NCBI GenBank assembly: GCA_023480665.1
Contig: JAMCWR010000044.1
Span: 1 to 42,797, forward strand
Direction of reading: 5' to 3'
From: Gammaproteobacteria bacterium
Lineage (GTDB): Bacteria > Pseudomonadota > Gammaproteobacteria > UBA9339
DNA length: 42,797 nucleotides
Every line of letters starts with the position of its first letter. Position 1 is the stretch's first letter. Positions 17,078 to 24,624 of this stretch are shown here, piece after piece. Below the pieces are notes generated by a model, which searched no databases, was not told the DNA's origin, and was given only the letters and a program-made list of their open reading frames with translations. A program made the translations under genes and the position numbers.

Positions 17078-18436
17078 ATGCCAGCAAAAGAAAAAATTAT
17101 TTATACTTGCCAGAAATGCGGTGCGCAATTTCCAAAATGGGTTGGGTTGTGCACAGATTGTGGTGCGTGGAATAGTATCGTCGAAGATGTTGTGATAAAG
17201 CAGAATTCAAGATTTGCTGGGTATGCCGCTACTGCTTCAAATACCGTGGTTAATCTTTTGGATGTGAAGCTTGATTCTGTGCCGCGGTTTAATGCTGAAA
17301 TATCTGAATTGGATCGTGTGCTTGGTGGTGGGCTTGTAGTTGGGTCTGTCGTATTAGTTGGTGGCGATCCTGGGATTGGCAAATCCACCCTGCTTTTACA
17401 GGCTTTGTGCAACCTTGGTAAAGAACATTCTGTACTTTATGTTACGGGCGAAGAGTCATTGCAGCAAATTGCCATGCGTGCGCGTCGGCTTGAATTACCG
17501 CAAGATAAATTAAAGTTACTGGCTGAAACTCAAGTAGAGCGCATCATGGCGATCGCATCCGAGCAAAAGCCGCAAGTTATGGTGATCGATTCAATCCAAA
17601 CTATTTATACCGAAGTTTTGCAATCAGCCCCCGGTGGTGTTGGCCAAGTGCGTGAAAGTGCAGCGCAATTAGTACGGTTTGCTAAACAATCTGGTACAGC
17701 TTTATTTATTGTGGGGCACGTGACTAAAGAAGGCACACTCGCTGGGCCACGCGTGCTTGAACACATGGTTGATTGTGTGCTGTATTTTGAGGGTGATAAA
17801 GATAGTCGTTATCGCGTGATTCGCGCCACCAAAAATCGTTTTGGTGCTGTAAATGAATTAGGTGTATTTGCTATGACTGATCGCGGCTTGCGCGAAGTTA
17901 GCAATCCATCAGCAATTTTTTTATCACATTATGAAAAGCAAGTTGCTGGCAGTTCGGTTATGGTAACTTGGGAAGGTAGCAGGCCATTATTGGTTGAAGT
18001 GCAGGCACTTGTTGATGAAAGTCATTTAATGAATCCAAAGCGGGTAACGGTTGGTTTGGATTTAAATCGTTTGGCGATGTTGCTTGCTGTGCTGCATCGG
18101 CATGGCGGGGTTCCAACATACAACCAAGATGTATTTATTAATGTGGTGGGTGGTGTGCGCGTCACTGAAACTGGCGCAGATTTAGCATTGTTATTAGCCG
18201 TGCTTTCGAGTATGCGTGATCGGCCGCTTGATCCAAATCTGATAGTTTTTGGTGAAGTGGGTTTGGCAGGTGAGATTCGCCCAGTGCAAAGCGGCCAAGA
18301 ACGATTAAAAGCCGCAGTTAAACATGGTTTCAAAAAAGCCATCGTACCAAAAGCTAACACACCAAAAAAACCATTGTCAGAAATTGAAGTCATCGCAGTG
18401 CAAACTTTGTCTGAAGCGTTAAAGGCCGTAAGATAA
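17078..18436 (+). CDS. radA: DNA repair protein RadA
   Basis: The 452-aa protein (E. coli 460 aa) is the RecA-like helicase that processes branched recombination intermediates. A C4 zinc finger is at Cys11, 14, 25 and 28; Walker A GDPGIGKS at about 96-103; Walker B MVIDSIQT; the RadA-specific KNRFG motif in ATKNRFGAVNELGVF; and a C-terminal Lon-protease-like domain (FINVVGGVRVTETGADLALLLAV) without the catalytic function. It is a single gene divergent from lemA. The downstream spacer carries the first copy of a 63-bp repeat. Confidence 0.97.
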   Translation: MPAKEKIIYTCQKCGAQFPKWVGLCTDCGAWNSIVEDVVIKQNSRFAGYAATASNTVVNLLDVKLDSVPRFNAEISELDRVLGGGLVVGSVVLVGGDPGIGKSTLLLQALCNLGKEHSVLYVTGEESLQQIAMRARRLELPQDKLKLLAETQVERIMAIASEQKPQVMVIDSIQTIYTEVLQSAPGGVGQVRESAAQLVRFAKQSGTALFIVGHVTKEGTLAGPRVLEHMVDCVLYFEGDKDSRYRVIRATKNRFGAVNELGVFAMTDRGLREVSNPSAIFLSHYEKQVAGSSVMVTWEGSRPLLVEVQALVDESHLMNPKRVTVGLDLNRLAMLLAVLHRHGGVPTYNQDVFINVVGGVRVTETGADLALLLAVLSSMRDRPLDPNLIVFGEVGLAGEIRPVQSGQERLKAAVKHGFKKAIVPKANTPKKPLSEIEVIAVQTLSEALKAVR

Positions 18437-18506
18437 AGCCATCTTATTAAAAATTTGTTTTAAATCAATTAGATACAATAAATTTTAGGGTGCATGAATT
18501 CCAACA

Positions 18507-18569
18507 TATTGATTATATTAATAATTTTTTTTACATGTTTTTATATATTTAAATTGTAATATAATCAAA
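18507..18569 (+). repeat. 63-bp direct repeat, left copy, with 12-bp inverted ends
   Basis: This AT-rich segment matches 21858-21920 with a single base change over 63 bp. Inside it, TTGATTATATTA (18509-18520) and its exact complement TAATATAATCAA (18557-18568) form perfect 12-bp inverted ends of a 60-bp unit. Weaker similarity between the two copies continues about 25 bp to the right. Together the two copies bracket the two ATPase genes. Confidence 0.85.
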
Positions 18570-18609
18570 ATGTTAATGTATTTTTCCTGTATTTCAGGTA
18601 AGAGGAAAA

Positions 18610-19707
18610 TTATTTTTCTTGATCCAGGCATAACCAATTTTTAAAATTAAGATCCTCGATAAAATAACCGCCCCTTTCTCCCAAGCGGCCGATTAATTCT
18701 TTGCGTTGCAGGGTACGCAAAGCTGCTTGCATAGTTGAAGCAGATATACTTTTAATTCCAAGTTCTTTAGTAATTTGTTGTCTAAACTCCACACTAAACA
18801 GAGCCGAAATTAAATCCTGCGCAATTTTACGCAATAATAACTGTTCAAGAGCCGAGCACTTTTCCCAGGTATCGGCAAAAGCTCGTGCATCAAAAATTTC
18901 TGCCATTAATTGAGTTTTAGCCTTTTCAATAGTAAGTCCTGGGTTTAAAGCTAGGCGTTCAACTAACGCTCTAGCTAATTGCGGAATTCGTCGTATTTCT
19001 TGAAAGGTTTTCCACAACAAGTCGCGGTCCAAGGTTCGTCCTGTGACTATTTTAAACATATCAGCCAAATGCTCGGTAAACCCACGTTCTAATTCAGGAA
19101 AAGGTAGATTTTGTCCAAAATGAAAGAAAGGCGCATTTGCCTGCGAGAACATGCGCCGCAGTCCATTTTGAGACGATCCAGTGAAAATAACCTTGATATC
19201 ATCTTTATAAATATCCAGAGCGGTACGTAATGAGGCGATAAAATTGATATTAGCAGGGTCTTTAGCCAAAACTTGAACTTCATCCAAAAGCAACAGGAGT
19301 TGCCCTTTTGCTGCGAGATGTGCAAATATTTCTTTTAGATTGGCATGCAACTTCACTGATTCACGCAGTTCAATTTCAGCATTGACACCAGCTACTCCGC
19401 CACTAATTTTCTTCACAATTTTGGATAAACGACGCGCTTTACCCAAAATGCCTTTTCGTTCTGAAAAAGTAGCTAAGGTTTGTGTGAACTCAACAGTTGC
19501 ATTTACCCCAACATCCAGAAAACTAAAATAAAACACATTCCAGCCCTTACTAGTTGCAAGCGGTAAAATATCTTTACATAAAAATTCAGTTTTCCCCATG
19601 CGGCGTGGAGCAAAAAAAACCAAAGCGCTGGATATTTTAGTTTCAAACATACCCAGGATTTGTTTCGCCAGCTCAAAACGCGGATAGTGCCAAGGATCTT
19701 TTTCCAT
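18610..19707 (-). CDS. AAA-family ATPase with C-terminal winged helix
   Basis: The 365-aa protein is a P-loop ATPase of the archaeal-ATPase/COG1672-like type. Walker A is FFAPRRMGKTEF (about 32-43), Walker B LLLLLDEVQVL (about 138-148), followed by a sensor segment VIFTGSSQNGLRRMF (about 174-188) and FFHFGQNLPFPEL. The last 90 residues look like a winged helix (SALFSVEFRQQITKELGIKSISASTMQAALRTLQRKELIGRL). Its role is unknown; related proteins occur as isolated genes in many gammaproteobacteria and a mobile-element or DNA-related function is plausible but unproven. It is divergent from the second ATPase gene and lies inside a repeat-bounded island. No ribosome-binding site is visible before the ATG. 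Confidence 0.88.
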   Translation of the reverse strand: MEKDPWHYPRFELAKQILGMFETKISSALVFFAPRRMGKTEFLCKDILPLATSKGWNVFYFSFLDVGVNATVEFTQTLATFSERKGILGKARRLSKIVKKISGGVAGVNAEIELRESVKLHANLKEIFAHLAAKGQLLLLLDEVQVLAKDPANINFIASLRTALDIYKDDIKVIFTGSSQNGLRRMFSQANAPFFHFGQNLPFPELERGFTEHLADMFKIVTGRTLDRDLLWKTFQEIRRIPQLARALVERLALNPGLTIEKAKTQLMAEIFDARAFADTWEKCSALEQLLLRKIAQDLISALFSVEFRQQITKELGIKSISASTMQAALRTLQRKELIGRLGERGGYFIEDLNFKNWLCLDQEK

Positions 19708-19743
19708 ATTGGTGGCCTGTTGAAGAGTTTTAGACAGCTTTAT

Positions 19744-19786
19744 ATTATAAAAGTATAATTATACATTGCAAGTATAATTCAGTATA
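19744..19786 (-). promoter_or_regulatory. Promoter with repeated AATTATACTT boxes before the ATPase gene
   Basis: On the minus strand, TTGCAA (19771-19766) and TATAAT (19749-19744) are separated by 16 bp, 36 nt before the ATPase start. The region carries the box AATTATACTT twice (complements at 19751-19760 and 19770-19779, 19 bp apart) and a third partial AGTATA at 19781-19786. GTATAATTATAC (19753-19764) is a perfect palindrome between the two promoter boxes, so an operator is likely. Confidence 0.6.
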
Positions 19787-20292
19787 AAATGGCAAGTTGG
19801 GTTGATTTTAGTGGTGATGATGGTGGTTTTACTTGAATTTTATACAAAAAATATTTGCGTCCTTTTTCGCCACACATTAAATTAAAGAAATTTTAGCATG
19901 GTTTTTACTTTAGCATAACTCAATAAGGCGTTTATCTTTTGCGCGAAGTTGCAAAAAACGAAGCTGATATTCTTTCTCTTGTTTATATTTAATTAAGTAA
20001 GAGAATACAATAAATTAATAATAGGGTGACATTTTAACTTTGCTGGAAGGTGCATTCTACTTATTTAGCATTTTGTAGAATCCCCATTTTATGTAAAAAA
20101 TATTTTATTAAAAATCAATGTGTTGCAAAATTAGCATAAATAAAATTACCAGCATTTTTTGCAATATATTGATTTTAAAATAATTTATTTTTGCATAGAA
20201 AGGAAAGAGAAAGATATAAGATTTACGCTTAAAATCACCGTCACCATCGCCGACACTAAGGCATTGTAGCAAGCCATGCCTTAAATTATTCT
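19787..20292. other. Non-coding stretch between divergent ATPase genes
   Basis: No intact gene is seen. A 34-codon stop-to-stop frame on the minus strand (19910-20014, containing KEYQLRFLQLRAKDKRLIEL) looks helix-like but has no start; it may be a gene remnant or chance. Positions 20110-20176 form a long imperfect hairpin, and 20258-20282 a smaller one (AAGGCAT/ATGCCTT, 11-nt loop). Confidence 0.5.
20110..20176. repeat. Long imperfect inverted repeat (hairpin)
   Basis: The left arm (20110-20135, containing AAAATCAAT, TTGCAAAA and TTAGC) faces a right arm (20152-20176) with GCATTTTTTGCAA and ATTGATTTT. Pairing extends weakly a further 8-10 bp outward. The loop is about 16 nt. Confidence 0.6.
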
Positions 20293-20342
20293 TTGACTAA
20301 CGTCGGTAACGTTAGGTATACTAACGCCATCAACGTTAGGAG
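20293..20342 (+). promoter_or_regulatory. Promoter overlapped by two tandem 19-bp palindromic operators
   Basis: TTGACT (20293-20298) and TATACT (20317-20322) form a promoter with an 18-bp spacer. Operator 1, CTAACGTCGGTAACGTTAG (20297-20315), fills the -35/-10 spacer. Operator 2, CTAACGCCATCAACGTTAG (20321-20339), covers the end of the -10 and the start of the transcript and touches the AGGAG ribosome-binding site (20338-20342). The half-sites CTAACG/CGTTAG alternate four times with 13-, 11- and 13-bp steps, and the centres are 24 bp apart. Binding at both sites would block transcription of the downstream ATPase gene. Confidence 0.85.
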
Positions 20343-20354
20343 ATGGAAAGTAAA

Positions 20355-21662
20355 ATGAACTATACCGATATAAACAAAAACCTTTCTTGTGGCGTGCTAG
20401 ACAAAACGGAAATGTTTCCACACCTTTCAAGACTGCTCAATTCTTCATATATTTTCCAAATGGATTTTGGTCTACCAGAATTACCTTCGCAACCAGGCAT
20501 ATTAATAATTCGTGGCGCCAGACAATACGGGAAAAGCACTTGGTTGGAACAAGAGATTGTTAAAACTATTGAAAAATTCGGAGAGGGAACTGCATTTTAT
20601 TTAAATGGTGACGACATCTTAGATCCAAGAGTACTAGAAAAAGAGTTGGAAGCATTAGTTGTGTCTTTCGCGAAAAATGCCAGTGTTAAGAGGATTTTTA
20701 TTGATGAAATTACTTCGGTGCCAAACTGGGAATTGGTCCTAAAAAAAATGGCCGATAAAGGTAAACTAGCAGAGATATTAATTATTACTACAGGCTCTAA
20801 GGCAACAGACCTAAGACGGGGCGCGGAAAAATTACCAGGAAGAAAAGGTAAATTATCAAGAACGAGCTATCTTTTCACTCCTGTTGCATATCGTGAATTT
20901 CATAGGGTATGTCACCAATCATTGGGTAACGAGACATTAATCGCCTACTTGCTTTCTGGTGGATCGCCGATTGCCTGCAATGAACTTGCGACTTTTGGCA
21001 CTATTCCCGAATATGTAATTGAATTAGTGCGTGATTGGGTTGAAGGAGAGGTTACAAAATCTGGGCGCTCCAGAACAAGTCTGTTCAATATTATCAATGC
21101 ATTATTTCGTTTTGGTGGTACAGCACTTGGGCAAGCAAAATTGGCGCGCGAAGCTGGGCTAGCAAACAATACTGTTGCTCATAATTATGTCGAAATCCTA
21201 AGTGATTTATGTTGTGTTACCCCAGCTTATCAATGGGATCAGCACAAAAAAATGCTAATTTTACGCAAAGAATGTAAATATCATTTCACTAATTTATTGG
21301 TTGCTGTCGCCTATCACCCAGCGAGAGTTCGCAGCCCAAAAGATTTTTTGCAGTTATCAGAGGTTGAACAAGGAATGTGGCATGAATGGTTGGTAGCGCA
21401 AGAGCTACTAAGACGAACGGCAATTACCGGCGATGAATTATTAGCACCGTTAAAATTTTGGCAAAACAAAAATCATGAAATTGATTTTGTTGCTGCCAAC
21501 GAAAATTTTATTGAAGTAAAACGCGGTAATTGTGATGCTCTAGAATTTAGCTGGTTTCCTAAACAATTCCCAAGCCAACAACTAACGGTAATTAATCAGA
21601 AAGAGTTTGCAACTGCCTGGGTGAGAGGGCAAAGTTTAGAAGAGTTTCTGATTGATGGATGA
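20355..21662 (+). CDS. AAA_14/DUF4143 family ATPase
   Basis: The protein is 435 aa from the ATG at 20355 or 439 aa from 20343. The earlier ATG abuts AGGAG with no spacing, so I prefer the later one. Domains: AAA_14 ATPase with Walker A IRGARQYGKSTWLEQEI (about 50-66), Walker B KRIFIDEITSV (about 113), sensor IITTGSKATDLRRG; a middle helix-turn-helix (FGGTALGQAKLAREAGLANNTVAHNYVEIL); and a C-terminal DUF4143 domain with the PD-(D/E)XK-like elements HEIDFV and FIEVKRG. The biochemical role of this large family is unknown. It is transcribed from a tightly operator-covered promoter and is divergent from the other ATPase gene of the island. Confidence 0.9.
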   Translation: MNYTDINKNLSCGVLDKTEMFPHLSRLLNSSYIFQMDFGLPELPSQPGILIIRGARQYGKSTWLEQEIVKTIEKFGEGTAFYLNGDDILDPRVLEKELEALVVSFAKNASVKRIFIDEITSVPNWELVLKKMADKGKLAEILIITTGSKATDLRRGAEKLPGRKGKLSRTSYLFTPVAYREFHRVCHQSLGNETLIAYLLSGGSPIACNELATFGTIPEYVIELVRDWVEGEVTKSGRSRTSLFNIINALFRFGGTALGQAKLAREAGLANNTVAHNYVEILSDLCCVTPAYQWDQHKKMLILRKECKYHFTNLLVAVAYHPARVRSPKDFLQLSEVEQGMWHEWLVAQELLRRTAITGDELLAPLKFWQNKNHEIDFVAANENFIEVKRGNCDALEFSWFPKQFPSQQLTVINQKEFATAWVRGQSLEEFLIDG

Positions 21663-21678
21663 TAAGAGAGCATGTTGT

Positions 21679-21804
21679 TTACATATTTTCTCTTAGTTTA
21701 AATCCCAATTCTTTTAAAACCTTTTGCAAATTCTTATCTGTCTTTATTTGCCTTTGCCTAGGTGCAAGGTTGGCTCCAATAAAATATCTTTCACTGGCGG
21801 TATT
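21679..21804 (-). pseudogene. Possible C-terminal remnant of a lost gene
   Basis: On the minus strand, 41 codons read NTASERYFIGANLAPRQR... to LGFKLRENM and a TAA stop. The composition looks protein-like, but the frame opens directly after a stop (21805-21807) and has no start codon. I do not recognise the parent family. It sits between the second ATPase and the right copy of the 63-bp repeat, so it may be the tail of a gene truncated when the island formed. Confidence 0.35.
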
Positions 21805-21857
21805 TTAGATGTCTCCTAATTTATATAATTTGATGTTTTGCCGTGCGCATTGCAGCT

Positions 21858-21920
21858 TATTGATTATATTAACAATTTTTTTTACATGTTTTTATATATT
21901 TAAATTGTAATATAATCAAA
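21858..21920 (+). repeat. 63-bp direct repeat, right copy, with 12-bp inverted ends
   Basis: This is the right-hand partner of 18507-18569, in the same orientation and with one base change. The perfect 12-bp inverted ends are at 21860-21871 and 21908-21919. It lies just upstream of the fba promoter. Confidence 0.85.
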
Positions 21921-21963
21921 TGATTATGATATTTTACAGATATTTCAAAAGGTTTTAAAAGAA

Positions 21964-21994
21964 TTGAAGTCTGCGAATTATTTTGTGTTAGAAT
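21964..21994 (+). promoter_or_regulatory. Extended -10 promoter of fba
   Basis: TGTTAGAAT (21986-21994) is an extended -10; TTGAAG (21964-21969) is a possible -35 with a long 19-bp spacer. Transcription would start near 22001, leaving a short leader with GGAG before the fba ATG. Confidence 0.6.
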
Positions 21995-22027
21995 ACGCCG
22001 ACTTTAAAACTGAGAAAGGAGATAAAA

Positions 22028-22957
22028 ATGCCATTAGTTACAACCAAAGAAATGTTTAAAAAAGCTTATGCCGGCGGTTATGCGATCGGCGCGTTTAATG
22101 TAAATAATATGGAAATTGTGCAGGGGATTACCGAGGCTGCCAAAGAAGAAAATGCGCCGCTAATTTTACAGGTTTCATCCGGCGCCAGAAAATACGCAAA
22201 TCATACCTATCTGATGAAATTAGTTGAGGCAGCAATTATCGAAACTAATTTACCTATCTGCTTGCATTTAGATCATGGCGACTCATTTGAATTATGCAAA
22301 TCATGTATTGATGGTGGTTTTACTTCAGTCATGATTGATGGCTCACATTTACCGCTCAATGACAATATCGCGCTTGCGAAAAAAGTTGTTGAGTATGCAC
22401 ATCCACGTAATGTTGTCGTCGAGGCTGAGCTTGGTCGCTTAGCTGGTGTGGAAGATGAAATTAAAGTCGCAGCAGAACATGCTTTATATACCGACCCAAA
22501 TGAAGTCGAAGAATTTGTAACAAAAACCGGAGTTGATTCACTAGCAATTGCAATTGGCACTAGCCATGGCGCCTATAAGTTTAAGGGCGAAGCAAAATTG
22601 CGCTTTGATATTTTAGAAGAAGTGGGTAGGCGTTTGCCGGGTTTTCCGATTGTATTGCATGGCGCATCTTCAGTGTTGCCAGAATATGTAGAAATGATTA
22701 ATAAATTTGGTGGTAAAATGCCTGGAGCAAAAGGTGTGCCAGAAGATATGCTACGTAAAGCAGCTGGTATGGCGGTTTGTAAAATCAACATCGATTCTGA
22801 TCTGAGATTGGCCATGACCGCGCTAATTCGTAAGAGTTTTGCCGAAGATCCAGCAAACTTTGATCCGCGCAAATATTTGGCGCCAGCACGCGATGCAATT
22901 AAAAAAGTAGTGCGGCATAAATTAGTGAATGTATTAGGGTGCAATCAAAAAGCATAA
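22028..22957 (+). CDS. fba: Class II fructose-bisphosphate aldolase
   Basis: The 309-aa enzyme is the metal-dependent aldolase that interconverts fructose-1,6-bisphosphate with DHAP and glyceraldehyde-3-phosphate in glycolysis and gluconeogenesis. Key residues are visible: YAIGAFNVNNMEI at the N-terminus, LHLDHGDSFE with catalytic Asp82 and zinc ligand His83, the second-metal VEAELGRLAG segment, GTSHGAYKF and VLHGASSV with the other zinc histidines, and CKINIDSDLR near the phosphate site. The length and spacing fit the shorter class IIB group. The ribosome-binding site AAGGAG is excellent, and a strong terminator follows 7 nt after the stop. Confidence 0.96.
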   Translation: MPLVTTKEMFKKAYAGGYAIGAFNVNNMEIVQGITEAAKEENAPLILQVSSGARKYANHTYLMKLVEAAIIETNLPICLHLDHGDSFELCKSCIDGGFTSVMIDGSHLPLNDNIALAKKVVEYAHPRNVVVEAELGRLAGVEDEIKVAAEHALYTDPNEVEEFVTKTGVDSLAIAIGTSHGAYKFKGEAKLRFDILEEVGRRLPGFPIVLHGASSVLPEYVEMINKFGGKMPGAKGVPEDMLRKAAGMAVCKINIDSDLRLAMTALIRKSFAEDPANFDPRKYLAPARDAIKKVVRHKLVNVLGCNQKA

Positions 22958-22964
22958 ACTACAG

Positions 22965-22993
22965 CAATTCCCGCTAAGTTTTAGCGGGAATTG
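22965..22993 (+). terminator. Terminator of fba
   Basis: A perfect 13-bp stem (CAATTCCCGCTAA/TTAGCGGGAATTG) with a 3-nt loop is followed by TTTCCTTGTTTT. Confidence 0.88.
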
Positions 22994-23013
22994 TTTCCTT
23001 GTTTTGATGCGGC

Positions 23014-23115
23014 GCGCGAAGTAAATTCGCGCTTGCAGTTAAGGGGGAGAATCGCGATTCTCCCCCTTAACAAACCCCCATCGCGCAAGGTTTTTTCTAT
23101 AGGGGTTTATTTTTA
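23014..23115. repeat. Palindrome cluster between fba and glyA
   Basis: A small hairpin GCGCGAA/TTCGCGC (23014-23032) is followed by a 34-bp perfect palindrome (23038-23071, centre between 23054 and 23055; each half contains AAGGGGGAGAATCG). A pair AAACCCC/GGGGTTT then spans the next 40 bp and ends in a T-rich tract. No riboswitch fold is recognisable. This may be a repeat element or a second termination region. Confidence 0.7.
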
Positions 23116-23172
23116 CACATAAAATAATTGCGGGTACTATTATATAAATTATATTTTTTTTGGAGATGAAAA

Positions 23173-24429
23173 ATGTTTAAAAAAAATTTGAATGTAGCGG
23201 ATTTTGATAGTGAAATTTGGCAGGCAATGCAGAGTGAATTAAAGAGGCAGGAAGAACATATTGAATTAATTGCTTCAGAAAACTACACCAGCCCGATTAG
23301 GGTGCAATCACAAGGCAGCGTGTTGACCAATAAATACGCCGAAGGTTATCCTGGCAAACGTTATTATGGCGGTTGTGAGTATGTGGATATTGCAGAAAAC
23401 TTAGCAATTGAGCGCGCCAAGCAATTATTTGGTGCTGATTATGTAAATGTGCAACCTCATTCTGGGTCACAAGCAAATGCCGCAGCTTACATGGCAATTG
23501 TTGAACCGGGTGACACCGTAATGGGTATGAGTCTAGCTGATGGCGGCCATTTGACACACGGCTCCAAAGTTAGTTTTTCTGGGAAGATGTATAAAGCAGT
23601 TCAATATGGCTTAAATCCGCGCACTGGCGAAATTGACTATGAGCAAGTTGCAAAATTAGCTCGCGAACATAAGCCAAAAATGATTATGACTGGTTTTTCA
23701 GCATATTCACGCATTGTAGATTGGCAAAGATTTCGCCAGATTGCCGATGAAGTTGGTGCTTTTATGGTTTCAGATATAGCGCATGTTGCGGGCTTAATTG
23801 CCGCAGGCCTTTATCCATCACCAATAAAAATTGCTGATGTTACTACTTCAACTACACATAAAACATTACGCGGACCGCGTGGCGGTATTGTGATGGCAAA
23901 AGCAAATCCTGATCTTGAAAAAAGATTAAATTCTGCGGTATTTCCAGGACTACAAGGCGGGCCATTAATGCATGTGATTGCGGCAAAAGCAGTTGCATTC
24001 AAAGAAGCAATGTTACCTGATTTTAAAGACTATCAACAGCAAGTAATTAAAAATGCAAAAGCGATGGCAAAAGTGATGATGGCGCGAGGTTTTGATGTTG
24101 TCTCTGCTGGCACAGATAATCATCTATTCTTGTTGAGCTTAATTTCAAGAAAAATTACCGGTAAAGATGCGCTTGCCGCACTCGCTCTTGCAAATATTAC
24201 GGCGAATAAAAACTCTGTACCAAATGATCCACAGCCGCCAATGGTTACAAGCGGTTTACGCATTGGTTCGCCAGCAATTACTACTCGCGGTTTCAAAGAA
24301 GCTGAAGCGGAACAGGTAGCTAATTGGATTTGTGATATTTTGAGCGATATGAGTAATCAACAGGTCATTGCTCGAGTAAAACAAAACGCTGTAGCTTTAT
24401 GCAGTAAATTTCCGGTTTACGAAAAATAA
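23173..24429 (+). CDS. glyA: Serine hydroxymethyltransferase
   Basis: The 418-aa PLP enzyme interconverts serine and glycine with tetrahydrofolate and supplies one-carbon units. Visible motifs are [10 protein letters not shown] (31-40), the PHSGSQAN substrate region (95-102), SDIAHVAGL (200-208), and the PLP lysine Lys230 in [13 protein letters not shown]. Length equals E. coli GlyA (417). The ribosome-binding site is TTGGAGA. In many gammaproteobacteria glyA is followed directly by nrdR; here a 3.75-kb gene intervenes. Confidence 0.97.
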   Translation: MFKKNLNVADFDSEIWQAMQSELKRQEEHIELIASENYTSPIRVQSQGSVLTNKYAEGYPGKRYYGGCEYVDIAENLAIERAKQLFGADYVNVQPHSGSQANAAAYMAIVEPGDTVMGMSLADGGHLTHGSKVSFSGKMYKAVQYGLNPRTGEIDYEQVAKLAREHKPKMIMTGFSAYSRIVDWQRFRQIADEVGAFMVSDIAHVAGLIAAGLYPSPIKIADVTTSTTHKTLRGPRGGIVMAKANPDLEKRLNSAVFPGLQGGPLMHVIAAKAVAFKEAMLPDFKDYQQQVIKNAKAMAKVMMARGFDVVSAGTDNHLFLLSLISRKITGKDALAALALANITANKNSVPNDPQPPMVTSGLRIGSPAITTRGFKEAEAEQVANWICDILSDMSNQQVIARVKQNAVALCSKFPVYEK

Positions 24430-24460
24430 TTGTTTGTTGTAAACAGAAGGATATTTTTAT

Positions 24461-24489
24461 AAATACCACGGACAAAACCCGTGGTATTT
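24461..24489 (+). terminator. Terminator of glyA
   Basis: An 11-bp stem (AAATACCACGG/CCGTGGTATTT) with a 7-nt loop is followed by TTTT. It lies 31 nt after the glyA stop. The rest of the gap to 24624 is AT-rich with no other clear signal. Confidence 0.88.
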
Positions 24490-24624
24490 TTTTCTAGTTT
24501 TTTAGCGCAGAAGAAGTTTAAGATTTTTAAAAAATATCTCTCATTTAAGAAATTCTTAATTTATCATGTGTAAAATAAAAATAAAAAGTGCTTAGACGCT
24601 ATTGTTTTTTTTACCAGGTGTGTT

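Noticed and set aside
19910..20014. 34-codon minus-strand frame in the ATPase spacer
   Set aside because: Helix-like composition but no start codon and no recognisable family; kept only as a note in the spacer entry.
22994..23172. Glycine or other riboswitch upstream of glyA
   Set aside because: The leader is dominated by palindromes; I could not find the conserved core of a glycine, SAM or THF aptamer.
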